From NCBI GenBank assembly GCA_021825365.1, contig JAKAHR010000020.1:1-64000 (forward strand): a DNA stretch of 64,000 nt, in the 5' to 3' direction. The notes under the pieces are model-generated. The model worked only from the letters and a program-made list of their open reading frames with translations, made no database searches and had not been told where the DNA came from. Shown here piece after piece: positions 8,344 through 17,098 of the stretch. This DNA comes from Nitrospirota bacterium. GTDB taxonomy: Bacteria; Nitrospirota; Thermodesulfovibrionia; Thermodesulfovibrionales; UBA6898. Numbering within the stretch: the stretch's first letter is position 1; every line of letters starts with the position of its first letter. Made by a program: the position numbers and the translations under genes.

Positions 8344-8757
8344 ATGAAAAATGCAGGAACGATAGTCATAGTCGTTGTGGTGGGCTTCGTTGCCTTCTTC
8401 GGTTTCCCGTTCTACTACAATATCGGTAAGGCGAACGAGGCGCCCAAGCTCAAGTTTGACACGCCGGCGATCCTCGAGTGGGAAAAGGTGAACGGAAAGA
8501 AGGAGTGCGTCGAGCCGAAGGAATTCATGAGGGGCGAGCATATGCAGATGCTCAACCAGTGGCGCGATTCGGTTGTCCGCAATGCAGACCGGGTCTACGT
8601 CAATTCACAGGGCAGGAGCTTTACGATGAGTTTTCAGAATACCTGTATGAACTGCCACTCCAATAAGAAGGATTTCTGCGACAAGTGTCACAACTATCTC
8701 GGGGTGAAACCATACTGCTGGGGTTGCCACATCGCACCGAAGGAGAAACAGTCATGA
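8344..8757 (+). CDS. dsrJ: DsrJ, periplasmic triheme cytochrome c
   Basis: 137 residues: an N-terminal uncleaved signal anchor (IVIVVVVGFVAFFGFPF), then three CxxCH haem motifs, CMNCH (101-105), CDKCH (112-116) and CWGCH (125-129). A conserved cysteine upstream (Cys55 in KKECVEPKE) is at the place where known DsrJ proteins carry an unusual distal Cys haem ligand. DsrJ is the periplasmic electron carrier of the complex. It overlaps dsrO by 4 bases (ATGA). Confidence 0.96.
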   Translation: MKNAGTIVIVVVVGFVAFFGFPFYYNIGKANEAPKLKFDTPAILEWEKVNGKKECVEPKEFMRGEHMQMLNQWRDSVVRNADRVYVNSQGRSFTMSFQNTCMNCHSNKKDFCDKCHNYLGVKPYCWGCHIAPKEKQS

Positions 8758-9575
8758 GTATGAATAGAAGACAATTCCTGAAAATAGCTGGAGTTTCTAC
8801 TGTGCTGGGCATTGGCGGCGGTACGGTTGTTACCGGCCTGAGAAGAACAGGCCTGGAGGCCTCCCAGGTTTCCCCTGACCCCAGGGCCCTGAAGGCAAAA
8901 CGGTGGGGCTTTGTTGTTGACGTGAGCAAGCTGAAGACGGATGAAGATTACCAGAAATGCGTGGACGCCTGCCACGGCATCCACAATGTCCCGGACATCG
9001 GCAACCCGAAGGATGAGGTCAAGTGGATTTGGAAGGACACCTATGAGCGCACGTTCCCGACGACGTCGGAAGACGAGCACATGAACAAGGAGCTGAAGGA
9101 GAAGAAGTTCCTTCTCTTCTGCAACCACTGCGCCCAGCCCGCCTGCGTCAGGGTCTGCCCGACCAAGGCGACGTTCAAGAGGCAGGACGGTGTCGTGATG
9201 CAGGACATGCACCGCTGCATCGGCTGCAGGTTTTGCATGGCTGCCTGCCCCTTCGGCGCCCGGAGTTTCAACTATCGTGACCCGAGGGGAGTTGACGCAA
9301 GCGGCCGGCCCTTCATCAGGAAGGAGAACCCGCAGTTCCCGACCCGGATGATCGGTGTCGTCGAAAAATGCACCATGTGCTATGAGCGGCTTGCGATAGG
9401 GCAACAGCCCGCCTGCGCAGAGGCTTCCAACGGGGCGATCCTGTTTGGTGACCTGGACGACCCGAATTCGGAGGTTCGGAAGGTAATCTCATCGACCTTC
9501 ACCATACGGCGCAAGCCCGAACTCGGAACGCAGCCGAGTATTTACTATGTAATAGGAGGTACTGAACATGCTTGA
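8754..9575 (+). CDS. dsrO: DsrO, periplasmic ferredoxin subunit with Tat signal
   Basis: 273 residues. A twin-arginine signal (NRRQFLKIAG, then a Gly/Val-rich hydrophobic segment) is followed by several 4Fe-4S cysteine sets: CVDACHGIHN, CNHCAQPACVRVCP, CIGCRFCMAACPFG and CTMCYERLAIGQQPAC. This is the DsrO member of the DmsB/NrfC-like family, which sits in the periplasm between DsrJ and DsrP. The ATG at 8754 overlaps the dsrJ stop and follows AGGAG at 8741-8745; a longer upstream reading is rejected because it would run through dsrJ. The 3' end overlaps dsrP by 8 bases. Confidence 0.95.
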   Translation: MSMNRRQFLKIAGVSTVLGIGGGTVVTGLRRTGLEASQVSPDPRALKAKRWGFVVDVSKLKTDEDYQKCVDACHGIHNVPDIGNPKDEVKWIWKDTYERTFPTTSEDEHMNKELKEKKFLLFCNHCAQPACVRVCPTKATFKRQDGVVMQDMHRCIGCRFCMAACPFGARSFNYRDPRGVDASGRPFIRKENPQFPTRMIGVVEKCTMCYERLAIGQQPACAEASNGAILFGDLDDPNSEVRKVISSTFTIRRKPELGTQPSIYYVIGGTEHA

Positions 9576-10740
9576 GAAGGCACTCGTTGGCAGTAAACGC
9601 TATTGGCTGTGGCTCGGGGTGTTGATCGCCATCATCGGCGTTGCCTTCATCCAGTACCTCCGGCAGTACGGCTATGGACTGGGACTCACGGGATTGAGCC
9701 GCGATGTCTCCTGGGGACTCTACATCGGCCAGTTCACCTTTCTTGTCGGTGTCGCCGCCTCGGCGGTCATGCTCGTGATTCCGTACTATCTCCATGACTT
9801 CAAGAAGTTCAGCAAGATCGTGATCCTGGGCGAGTTCCTCGCTGTCTCGGCGGTCATCATGTGCATCCTCTTTATCTTCGTCGACATGGGCCAGCCCACG
9901 AGGATTATGAACGTGGTCCTGAACCCAACGCCCAACTCGGTTATGTTCTGGGACTTCATTGTCCTGTCCGGCTATCTTATCCTCAATATCGTAATCGGCT
10001 GGACGACCCTGGCCGCTGACCGCAAGGGCGTTAGGCCCCCGCAGTGGGTAAAGCCCCTGATATACCTTTCCATACCCTGGGCGGTGAGCATCCATACGGT
10101 GACGGCATTCCTGTACGCGGGTATCCCTGGCAGGCACTTCTGGCTGACGGCGGTGATGGCGGCCCGGTTCCTGGCATCTGCCTTTGCCGGAGGCCCTGCT
10201 CTTCTGATCATCCTCGCCCTGCTGGTGCGGAGGTTCAGCAAGTTTGATCCGGGCCAGGAGGCGATCCAGGCGGTTGGAAAGATTGTGACGTATGCCATGT
10301 TCGCCAATGTCTTCCTGCTGGGACTCGAGTTCTTTACCGCATTTTACAGCAACATACCGGGTCACATGCATCCCTTCAAGTACCTCTATACGGGGCTCGA
10401 AGGCCATGGCAAGCTGGTCCCGCTCATGTGGACATCCAGCGTCATGGCGCTTGTTTCTCTGGTATTGCTCGTTTTCCCGGGACTTCGCAGGAACGAAAAT
10501 ATCCTGGCTTTTGCCTGTATATCCCTCTTCATCTCTCTCTGGATCGATAAGGGATTTGGTCTGATTATCGGCGGCTTTATCCCCAACATGTTCGAAGGAG
10601 TGACTGAATACTGGCCGACGGGTCCGGAGTCGATGATTACGCTCGGCGTATGGGCGGTCGGGTTCCTGGTCCTGACGGTTCTGTATAAGGTGGCCGTGTC
10701 CGTGAGAGAAGAGACGGCCGGAATGCCTGATAATCATTAA
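9568..10740 (+). CDS. dsrP: DsrP, NrfD-like integral membrane subunit
   Basis: 390 residues with about ten hydrophobic segments, of the NrfD/PsrC family. Landmarks include GLSRDVSWGLYIGQFTF near the N-terminus and FVDMGQPTRIMNVVL. DsrP is thought to be the second quinone-interacting module of the complex, paired with DsrO. The start at 9568 lies inside the end of dsrO behind GGAGG. A 412-residue minus-strand frame over the gene is a compositional shadow. Confidence 0.95.
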   Translation: MLEKALVGSKRYWLWLGVLIAIIGVAFIQYLRQYGYGLGLTGLSRDVSWGLYIGQFTFLVGVAASAVMLVIPYYLHDFKKFSKIVILGEFLAVSAVIMCILFIFVDMGQPTRIMNVVLNPTPNSVMFWDFIVLSGYLILNIVIGWTTLAADRKGVRPPQWVKPLIYLSIPWAVSIHTVTAFLYAGIPGRHFWLTAVMAARFLASAFAGGPALLIILALLVRRFSKFDPGQEAIQAVGKIVTYAMFANVFLLGLEFFTAFYSNIPGHMHPFKYLYTGLEGHGKLVPLMWTSSVMALVSLVLLVFPGLRRNENILAFACISLFISLWIDKGFGLIIGGFIPNMFEGVTEYWPTGPESMITLGVWAVGFLVLTVLYKVAVSVREETAGMPDNH

Positions 10741-10825
10741 ATAATGGCTGGAATTTATTAGAGGGTTTTATTTATAATTAAAAAGACCATGTTATCTGGT
10801 CAATGACGTAAAGGAGGATCGAATC

Positions 10826-11011
10826 ATGTATCTTGTTGCTGTTGATGTTGCAAAATGCGAAGGCTGCGAGGAGTGTGCCAATAACTGTCCGGTTTCCGTG
10901 TTCGACATGGTTGACGGGAAGGCCTCTGCCGCCCGCGCCGGCGACTGCGAGGGCTGCCAGACCTGCACCAGCGTCTGCTCAAGCGGAGCTGTCACCCTGA
11001 CCGAGATGTAA
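10826..11011 (+). CDS. 2[4Fe-4S] ferredoxin
   Basis: 61 residues with two full cluster motifs, CEGCEECANNCP and CEGCQTCTSVCS. It is 85 bases after dsrP with its own AAAGGAGG ribosome binding site and is closed by a strong terminator, so it ends the dsr transcript. It is a probable soluble electron carrier serving the Dsr pathway. Confidence 0.9.
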   Translation: MYLVAVDVAKCEGCEECANNCPVSVFDMVDGKASAARAGDCEGCQTCTSVCSSGAVTLTEM

Positions 11012-11037
11012 TTCAGCCTTTTGACACTTTTCCCCCC

Positions 11038-11071
11038 GAAGGGCGATGCTCAGGCATCGCCCTTCTTTTTT
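11038..11071 (+). terminator. Rho-independent terminator of the dsr operon
   Basis: A perfect 12-base stem, GAAGGGCGATGC (11038-11049) with GCATCGCCCTTC (11054-11065), loop TCAG, followed by TTTTTT. It lies 27 bases after the ferredoxin stop and is the clearest intrinsic terminator in the window. Confidence 0.95.
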
Positions 11072-11146
11072 CCCTTCCTCCATGGGCCTTATGATCCGTA
11101 TCATACTCTTCAAGCTTTCTTCATAGTATGCTGTTACCGTGGAGTG

Positions 11147-11731
11147 ATGAGGGAAGAAGGGCGTAACGAAACGGAGTTATCGGACGAAGATCTGAGGGCG
11201 GCCCTCAGCGGGATGAAGTCCTTCGTTGATATTACAGAAGAGGACCTCAGGAAGATCTATGCCCTCGCCCTGGTCCACGCCCGCCAACGCGCGGTCTTTG
11301 GGGGCCCTGTTCGGGATGTGATGACCGTATCCGTAATCACGGTCAGTCCACAGGCGGATGCACATGAGGCTGCGCAGCTCCTCGCCGACAACAAAATCAG
11401 CGGCCTCCCGGTTACGGACAAGGACAGACGGGTGCTCGGTGTCATCACAGAGGCGGATATCCTGGCCCTGGCGGGGATGAAGAGGGAACATACATTTCTC
11501 GACATCATCAGGCATCTTCTTGGCGAGCCTGTTCCCCGCAAGACCGGCAGCACGGTAGGCGAAGTGATGACCAGCCCCGCCATAACCATCGGTCCTGACG
11601 ACGAGATGGGAGAAGCTGCCCGCATCATGGATGAGCGGAGGATCAAGCGGCTTCCCGTTATAGGTGACGGGGGGAAACTCATCGGACTGATTTCCCGGGC
11701 AGACATTGTCCGGGCGGTGGGGAGCCGCTGA
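11147..11731 (+). CDS. Tandem CBS-domain protein
   Basis: 194 residues. After a helical N-terminal segment there are two CBS motifs: VRDVMTVSVITVSPQADAHE with SGLPVTDKDRRVLGVITEAD, and VGEVMTSPAITIGPDDEMGE with KRLPVIGDGGKLIGLISRAD. CBS pairs bind adenine nucleotides and usually regulate a partner. The ATG at 11147 is chosen because an upstream extension would run through the dsr terminator. The stop overlaps the next ATG by one base, so the HPP membrane protein is the likely partner. Confidence 0.85.
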   Translation: MREEGRNETELSDEDLRAALSGMKSFVDITEEDLRKIYALALVHARQRAVFGGPVRDVMTVSVITVSPQADAHEAAQLLADNKISGLPVTDKDRRVLGVITEADILALAGMKREHTFLDIIRHLLGEPVPRKTGSTVGEVMTSPAITIGPDDEMGEAARIMDERRIKRLPVIGDGGKLIGLISRADIVRAVGSR

Positions 11732-12267
11732 TGCGCTTTCTGGCAAAGATGCAAGGCGGTGCCCAGGGGCCGCCAGGGGTGGGATTATCCGAGGTCCTTT
11801 GGTCAGGGATCGGCTCGCTAGCGGGCATCGCCCTGTGCGCGTATCTTTCGGCAAAGGTCTTTGAACCGCGGGACATCACCCTGATCATCGGGTCCTTCGG
11901 CGCTTCCGCAGTCCTTGTGTATGCAGCGATAAAGAGCCCGCTCGCCCAACCCAGGAACCTCGTCGGGGGGCATGTTATCTCAGCGCTTGTCGGCGTGACG
12001 TGTTATCAGCTCTTCGGGGGGACGGTATGGGTTGCCTCGTCGTTCGCGGTCTCTTTGGCCATCATGGCGATGCTGACTACCAGGACTCTTCATCCGCCCG
12101 GCGGGGCCACTGCCCTGATAGCGGTCATCGGCGGCAAAAAGATCCATGATCTTGGGTACCTGTATGCTGTGGTGCCGGCGGCGGCGGGAGCGGTGATACT
12201 TCTGGCTGTCGCGCTTATCGTAAACAACATCTCCAGAAACCGGCGCTATCCGGAATACTGGGTGTGA
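11731..12267 (+). CDS. HPP-family integral membrane protein
   Basis: 178 residues with four to five hydrophobic segments and the family signature TLHPPGGATAL. HPP proteins have been linked to nitrite transport in chloroplasts and cyanobacteria. They often occur fused or adjacent to CBS pairs, as here with a 1-base overlap, so the pair is probably a nucleotide-regulated transporter. The substrate is not visible from sequence. Confidence 0.85.
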   Translation: MRFLAKMQGGAQGPPGVGLSEVLWSGIGSLAGIALCAYLSAKVFEPRDITLIIGSFGASAVLVYAAIKSPLAQPRNLVGGHVISALVGVTCYQLFGGTVWVASSFAVSLAIMAMLTTRTLHPPGGATALIAVIGGKKIHDLGYLYAVVPAAAGAVILLAVALIVNNISRNRRYPEYWV

Positions 12268-12282
12268 TCATCAGCTGCCGGA

Positions 12283-13230
12283 TCATTTCCCCCAGTCGGA
12301 CTTTCGGCGGCTCCTGTGGTGGATGAACTTCTCAGCCGACAGGGCTGCGACACATCCATTGGAAGCGGCGGTTACCACCTGCCGCACCTCGGTGCAGGTG
12401 ACGTCCCCTGCCGCAAAAACCCCCGGTATGGGCGTCTCCATCATCCTGTTGATCTCGATACATTCATTCTCCGTCAGCTCGACAGCGCCTTGTAGAAAGT
12501 CGACCACCGGCTTTGACCCGTGCAGATAGACGAAGACTCCGTCCACAGACAACTCGGACTCCTTCTTGTCCTGGTCAGAGGTCCGTATCTTCTCGACCGT
12601 CTCCCCGCCCTCAATCCCGATTACCGTGGCGCCCAACACCACCTTCAGATTAGCGGCGCCGAGGGCCGGGTGCTCTTCTACCTTCAGCTTTGGCGTTGGG
12701 GAGATGAGGTGGACGGTTGCGGCAAAACGTGTCAGGTATCCGGCCTCCTTGACCGCCTCCTCCGAGTTCCCTATCACGCAGACCGTCCTGCCCTTGTAGA
12801 AGGCGGCGTCGCAGACTGCGCAGTAGCTTACCCCGCGGCCGAGAAACTCCGCCTCGCCTTTGATGGTCGGCTTCCTGCCCATGGAACCGGTAGCGATGAT
12901 CACCGCCTTGCCCTTGTAGGCTTTTCCCATAGTAAAGACCTCTTTCACTTCGCCTTCGAGACTCACTCCGACCACTTGGGTTTCCACGTACTCGGCACCG
13001 AAGCCGACCGCCTGTCTCCTGAAGATATCAAGAAGTTCCTTTCCCGACATCGGAGCCGTTATACCGGGATAATTCTCTATGTGACCGGTATAGGCGAGTG
13101 CGCCGGCTGTCGATGACTTATCCAGGATGATGGTCTTTAGTTTTGCGCGGGAGGCGTACTGTGCCGCGGAAAATCCGGCAGGGCCGCCCCCTATGATAAT
13201 AACATCGTATATCGTCTCGGCGTCTGACAT
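12283..13230 (-). CDS. trxB: Thioredoxin-reductase-like FAD/NAD(P) oxidoreductase
   Basis: 315 residues: N-terminal FAD site IIIGGGPAGFSAAQYA, redox disulfide YCAVCDAAFYKG, NAD(P)-binding region VCVIGNSEEAVKEAGYL, and C-terminal GVFAAGDVT. The second nucleotide site has GNSEEA rather than the GGGDSA of canonical NADPH enzymes, so cofactor preference and substrate (thioredoxin, glutaredoxin-like protein or ferredoxin type) are uncertain. The ATG at 13230 follows AAGGAGG; an upstream in-frame extension is rejected. It is convergent with the HPP gene. Confidence 0.85.
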   Translation of the reverse strand: MSDAETIYDVIIIGGGPAGFSAAQYASRAKLKTIILDKSSTAGALAYTGHIENYPGITAPMSGKELLDIFRRQAVGFGAEYVETQVVGVSLEGEVKEVFTMGKAYKGKAVIIATGSMGRKPTIKGEAEFLGRGVSYCAVCDAAFYKGRTVCVIGNSEEAVKEAGYLTRFAATVHLISPTPKLKVEEHPALGAANLKVVLGATVIGIEGGETVEKIRTSDQDKKESELSVDGVFVYLHGSKPVVDFLQGAVELTENECIEINRMMETPIPGVFAAGDVTCTEVRQVVTAASNGCVAALSAEKFIHHRSRRKSDWGK

Positions 13231-13359
13231 GCATATCCTCCTTGAGAAAATAGACCGGAAACATATCCGTATACACATACAGATGCTTCAGCACCGTGTC
13301 CGGGTATGCCACCTTATTTAACCATACTGCGAAATGTCCTGTCAGTAAACGCAGCGCGG

Positions 13360-16185
13360 TTACTTCAGATAGTATTCGACCATCCGGAGGGCCTCTTCCC
13401 TTGTCGCATTCAGATGGTCTCTGAAATGCTCCGCATCCGCAAACCCGAGATACTCGGCAGCTATCATCATCTTGTCCGCTCCCTTCTTCAGGACCGCCTC
13501 GCCCCTGAGTCTCAGCAGGCTTTCGACACCCCGGTAGAAGAGATAGGTATCTTCAATGAAGAGTGCATCCTGTTGGGAGATGATGCCCCGTGCCTTCAGC
13601 CGCGTAAGGGCCTGCAGCGAACTCTGCACGAGAAGCGCTGGATATCGGTGACACCCGGCGAGCTGGAGATACTGGATCATGAATTCGAGGTCCTCGATCC
13701 CGCCCGGGCCGAGTTTAATGTCGTACCCGCCGGATTCCCGGGAGAGCTCTTTGACGATCCTCTCCCTCATCTTCCTGATACCTCCTGCGGTGACCTCTCT
13801 GCCTCGGGAGCTGAGGGCGGCAGCAGCCGTCTGCAGGAAGGAACGTGCGGTGCCCGCGTCTCCGGCGACAGGGCGGGCCTTGAGCAGAGCCTGCAGTTCC
13901 CACGGAGCAGCAGAGCCTGCATAGTACTTTCGCAGGCTCTCCACGGAAGCTACAAGCGGTCCCTTTGATCCCTCAGGACGAAGCCGCGTGTCGGTATGGT
14001 AGGCGATGCCTTCCTTCGTATAGGAGATGAGCATCCGGAGGATTTTTTCCGCTGCCCTGGTAGCCTGAGCGGAAGGCTCTCCCCCTGAGACGAAGATGAT
14101 GTCAAGGTCCGAGCTGAAGGTTATCTCACGTGCACCGAGCTTGCCGAACCCGACGATCAACAGGTCTCCGGCGTCGCTGCCGACGGATTCCATGCATACG
14201 GCCAGGACCGCTTCAGCGGTCTTGCTGAGCCCGCGCATCACCTCCCGGGCGTCTATCTTCTTCTGGAGATACAGGAGGCCCAGGCGTATCTCCTCCGTCT
14301 GTTTGATAAACCTGACAGAGTCGTTTGCAGAGCGGCCTCCTGCAACCGCGCCGTAGATCTCCTTCCTGAGAACCGAGAGGCTTCGTGTCACAGACCCTTC
14401 CCCGCCGATCATCTCGAGGTGCTCGGGCCTGCTGATGAGCAGCTTCGACAGATATTCGGACTGTGAAAAGACGCGGACGATCATGGGTATGAGGTCTTTG
14501 TCCCTTCGGAAGATCTCAAGGTATGACTCATTCGTGCTGAGCAACTGGGCAAAGGACTGAACGTGGTTCAGGGCGGTGTCCGGGGCATTACTCTTCAGGG
14601 CTGCCTCCACAAAGACCGGCAGGATCTCTTCCAGCAGCCTCCTCCCTCTCAGTGTCTGAAAGGTGTAGGTACTGTCCTTGATCGCCCTGATATTGCGCAC
14701 CGCCTTGTCAGGCTCCTTCAGTCCCGCGGAGAGGAGGAATTCCCTGAGTTCCGCATCAGACATTTCCTCATCGAAGAAGACCCCCCCCACCGGCTGCTCC
14801 GCCGTCTTGCCACTGAAGAGGGAATCGTATATCGCCCTGACTTTCGCCCTTCTCCCTTCAAGGTCCCGGACGAAAGATTCGTCATCCTGCAGGCCCATCT
14901 TCCTCCCGAGAACCTGCAGTTCCTTCTTTCCGGAGGGCACGGTATGGGTCTGAATATCGTTGAGCTGCTGCAGCCGGTGCTCCAGCGTCCTGAGGAACCG
15001 GTAGTTGTCGGAGAGGGAGGAAAAGTCCTCATGGCCGATCAGGGACTTCTGTAGCAGACGGTGAAGGGCCTTCAGGATGCTCCGCTCCCTCAGGTGCGGT
15101 TCCCTTCCCCCGTAGATCAGCTGAAGTGCCTGCACGAAGAACTCGATCTCCCGTATGCCTCCATAGCCCCGCTTGATGTCTCCCTGTTTGAAGGTGGAGT
15201 CTATCCGGGTCTTCAGCCGCCGGATCTCGTCGATCGAACTGTAGTCAAGGTATTTCCTATAGACAAAAGGCTGTATCATCTCGAAAAATTCCCTGCCCAG
15301 ATGGTCCTCTCCGGCAACGGGCCGTGCCCTGATGAGCATCGCCCTCTCCCATGCCCGTCCCCAGGACTCGTAGTACATCTCATAGCCTCTCAGGGCAAGG
15401 GCGATGTCTCCCCGCTGCCCCTCCGGCCTCAGGCGGAGGTCGACCCGGTAGGCGAATCCCGCGGGAGTATTGAGCGAGAGGAACCGCGACAGGGACTCGC
15501 CGAGTTTGCAGTAATACTCGTGGTTGCTTAACCTGTTTTTCGTCACGCCCTGCGCAGTCGTCACGCCGCTCGTTTCACCAACTTCAGTTCCGTAAACGAA
15601 GATGAGATCAACATCAGAACTGAAGTTCAGTTCCTCGCCCCCCAGCTTCCCCAGGCTGATGACAGAAAAGGCGTCTTGAGCGGGCGGCCCGTATACCTCA
15701 TTCATCGACTTCCGGATGGCGGAGAGGGACTGCCCGATGATCACTTCAGCCAGCATGCTGAGCTCGAGCATCACGTCGACGAGGTCCGCCTTCCTGAGGA
15801 TGTCCCTGAGGGCTATCCTCAGGATCTCTTCCATCCTAAACGACCGCACCGCGGTCATTTGTGCATCGTGCACAGATGCGGCTGGAGTCCTGTCTGACGG
15901 CTCTGCCGGCGCAGCCAGCCTTTCTCTCAGGTGCAGGGTGAGCTGTTCCCTCTCGGGCGGGGCATCCAGGTCCCGGAGTACCTGGAAGAAGATGTCAGGA
16001 TGCGATCTGCTGAAGTTCGCAAGAAACTGGCTGTTGCTGAAGAGAAGGGCGGCGCTTCTGGCGTGGACGGCCAACTCGTCAGCCCGCGAGGGGTTTTCTT
16101 CGAGAAAAGAGACGAGGTTGAGTTCGGCCCTCTCAGGGTCAGGTGTCGTCTCGGCGACAGCCTTGATCTGTTTGTCTGTCATCAT
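13360..16185 (-). CDS. glnE: Glutamine synthetase adenylyltransferase/deadenylylase
   Basis: 941 residues, typical of GlnE. There are two nucleotidyltransferase domains: LNFSSDVDLIFVYG (residues about 190-205) in the N-terminal deadenylylase half and ITFSSDLDIIFVSGG in the C-terminal adenylylase half, each with downstream metal-binding motifs (RVDLRLRPEGQRG, HTDTRLRPEGSKG). It toggles glutamine synthetase activity with nitrogen status. It begins ATGATG with no Shine-Dalgarno sequence, and a TATCAT lies 5 bases before the start, so the message may be leaderless. Confidence 0.95.
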   Translation of the reverse strand: MMTDKQIKAVAETTPDPERAELNLVSFLEENPSRADELAVHARSAALLFSNSQFLANFSRSHPDIFFQVLRDLDAPPEREQLTLHLRERLAAPAEPSDRTPAASVHDAQMTAVRSFRMEEILRIALRDILRKADLVDVMLELSMLAEVIIGQSLSAIRKSMNEVYGPPAQDAFSVISLGKLGGEELNFSSDVDLIFVYGTEVGETSGVTTAQGVTKNRLSNHEYYCKLGESLSRFLSLNTPAGFAYRVDLRLRPEGQRGDIALALRGYEMYYESWGRAWERAMLIRARPVAGEDHLGREFFEMIQPFVYRKYLDYSSIDEIRRLKTRIDSTFKQGDIKRGYGGIREIEFFVQALQLIYGGREPHLRERSILKALHRLLQKSLIGHEDFSSLSDNYRFLRTLEHRLQQLNDIQTHTVPSGKKELQVLGRKMGLQDDESFVRDLEGRRAKVRAIYDSLFSGKTAEQPVGGVFFDEEMSDAELREFLLSAGLKEPDKAVRNIRAIKDSTYTFQTLRGRRLLEEILPVFVEAALKSNAPDTALNHVQSFAQLLSTNESYLEIFRRDKDLIPMIVRVFSQSEYLSKLLISRPEHLEMIGGEGSVTRSLSVLRKEIYGAVAGGRSANDSVRFIKQTEEIRLGLLYLQKKIDAREVMRGLSKTAEAVLAVCMESVGSDAGDLLIVGFGKLGAREITFSSDLDIIFVSGGEPSAQATRAAEKILRMLISYTKEGIAYHTDTRLRPEGSKGPLVASVESLRKYYAGSAAPWELQALLKARPVAGDAGTARSFLQTAAAALSSRGREVTAGGIRKMRERIVKELSRESGGYDIKLGPGGIEDLEFMIQYLQLAGCHRYPALLVQSSLQALTRLKARGIISQQDALFIEDTYLFYRGVESLLRLRGEAVLKKGADKMMIAAEYLGFADAEHFRDHLNATREEALRMVEYYLK

Positions 16186-16196
16186 CTACCATGATA
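16186..16196 (-). promoter_or_regulatory. -10 element abutting glnE start
   Basis: On the minus strand TATCAT (16196-16191) is followed by five bases and then the glnE ATG at 16185. No purine-rich ribosome binding site fits between them. The -35 region is weak. This is one of several similar arrangements in the window. Confidence 0.4.
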
Positions 16197-16235
16197 CACA
16201 AAAGACCGAAAAGCTGCATCGATCAGGGTCAATTC

Positions 16236-17096
16236 CTATCCCCTCTCGCGGTCCCAGAGCCGCGGATCAATCGAATCCCTGATGCCCTCGCCCAACAGGT
16301 TATACCCGAGGACCGTAATGAGGATCGCGAGGCCGGGGAAGACAGAAAGCCACCAGGCGATTTCGATGTTGTCTTTGCCGAGGGTCAGGATGTTGCCCCA
16401 ACTGGGCGTCGGCGGCTGCACCCCGATGCCCAGAAAACTCAGGGACGATTCTACGAGCACCGCCCCCGCTATGCCGAGGACCGCGGAGACGAGCACCGGG
16501 GCCATGCTGTTTATCATGACGTGCCTGAAGATGATCCTCAGGTCGCTTGCGCCGATCGCCCGCGCGGCCAGCACGAACTCGCGCTCCTTGAGAGACAGGA
16601 ACTCGGCCCGCACCAGCCGGGCGACACCCATCCAGTGGGTAAGACCGATCACGACCATGATATTCCATATACTCGAACCGATGAAGGCGATGACCGCGAG
16701 GATAAGAAAGAAAGTGGGGATCGACAGCATGATATCGATGAACCTCATGATCACCCTGTCCGTCCAGCTGCCGTAGTAGCCCGAGAGCGCACCGAGCATC
16801 ATGCCGATCGCCGTTGCTATGCCCACAGCCACAAACCCGACGGCCAAAGAGATGCGGGCCCCCCATATCATCCTGCTCAGGACATCCCTTCCCAGATCGT
16901 CGGTGCCGAGCGGATGATGGATGTCCGGGGGCATGAGCACGTGGTGCCGATCGATGGCGTTTGGGTCATACGGGGATACCACCGGGGCAAGGACGGCGAC
17001 AATGAACAACAGCAGCACGATCACCCCGCCGGCGACCGCCAGGCTGTTCCTGCTGAACCGTCTCCAGAATATGCCCCTCAGGGTCTGATCTCCCAC
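16236..17096 (-). CDS. dppC: Dipeptide/oligopeptide ABC permease (DppC-like)
   Basis: 286 residues with about six membrane segments and the permease EAA loop REFVLAARAIGASDLRII. It also has the N-terminal cytoplasmic start and long first periplasmic loop (HVLMPPDIHHPLGTDDLGRD) characteristic of DppC/OppC. It follows dppB after 2 bases with a GTG start, forming a binding protein-DppB-DppC operon. No ATPase genes are adjacent, so they must be encoded elsewhere. The substrate is inferred from family only. Confidence 0.9.
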   Translation of the reverse strand: MGDQTLRGIFWRRFSRNSLAVAGGVIVLLLFIVAVLAPVVSPYDPNAIDRHHVLMPPDIHHPLGTDDLGRDVLSRMIWGARISLAVGFVAVGIATAIGMMLGALSGYYGSWTDRVIMRFIDIMLSIPTFFLILAVIAFIGSSIWNIMVVIGLTHWMGVARLVRAEFLSLKEREFVLAARAIGASDLRIIFRHVMINSMAPVLVSAVLGIAGAVLVESSLSFLGIGVQPPTPSWGNILTLGKDNIEIAWWLSVFPGLAILITVLGYNLLGEGIRDSIDPRLWDRERG

Positions 17097-17098
17097 CG

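Noticed and set aside
9499-10737. 412-residue minus-strand frame opposite dsrP
   Set aside because: Antisense to a conserved NrfD-like gene; composition typical of an antisense shadow (Arg/Asp/His rich).
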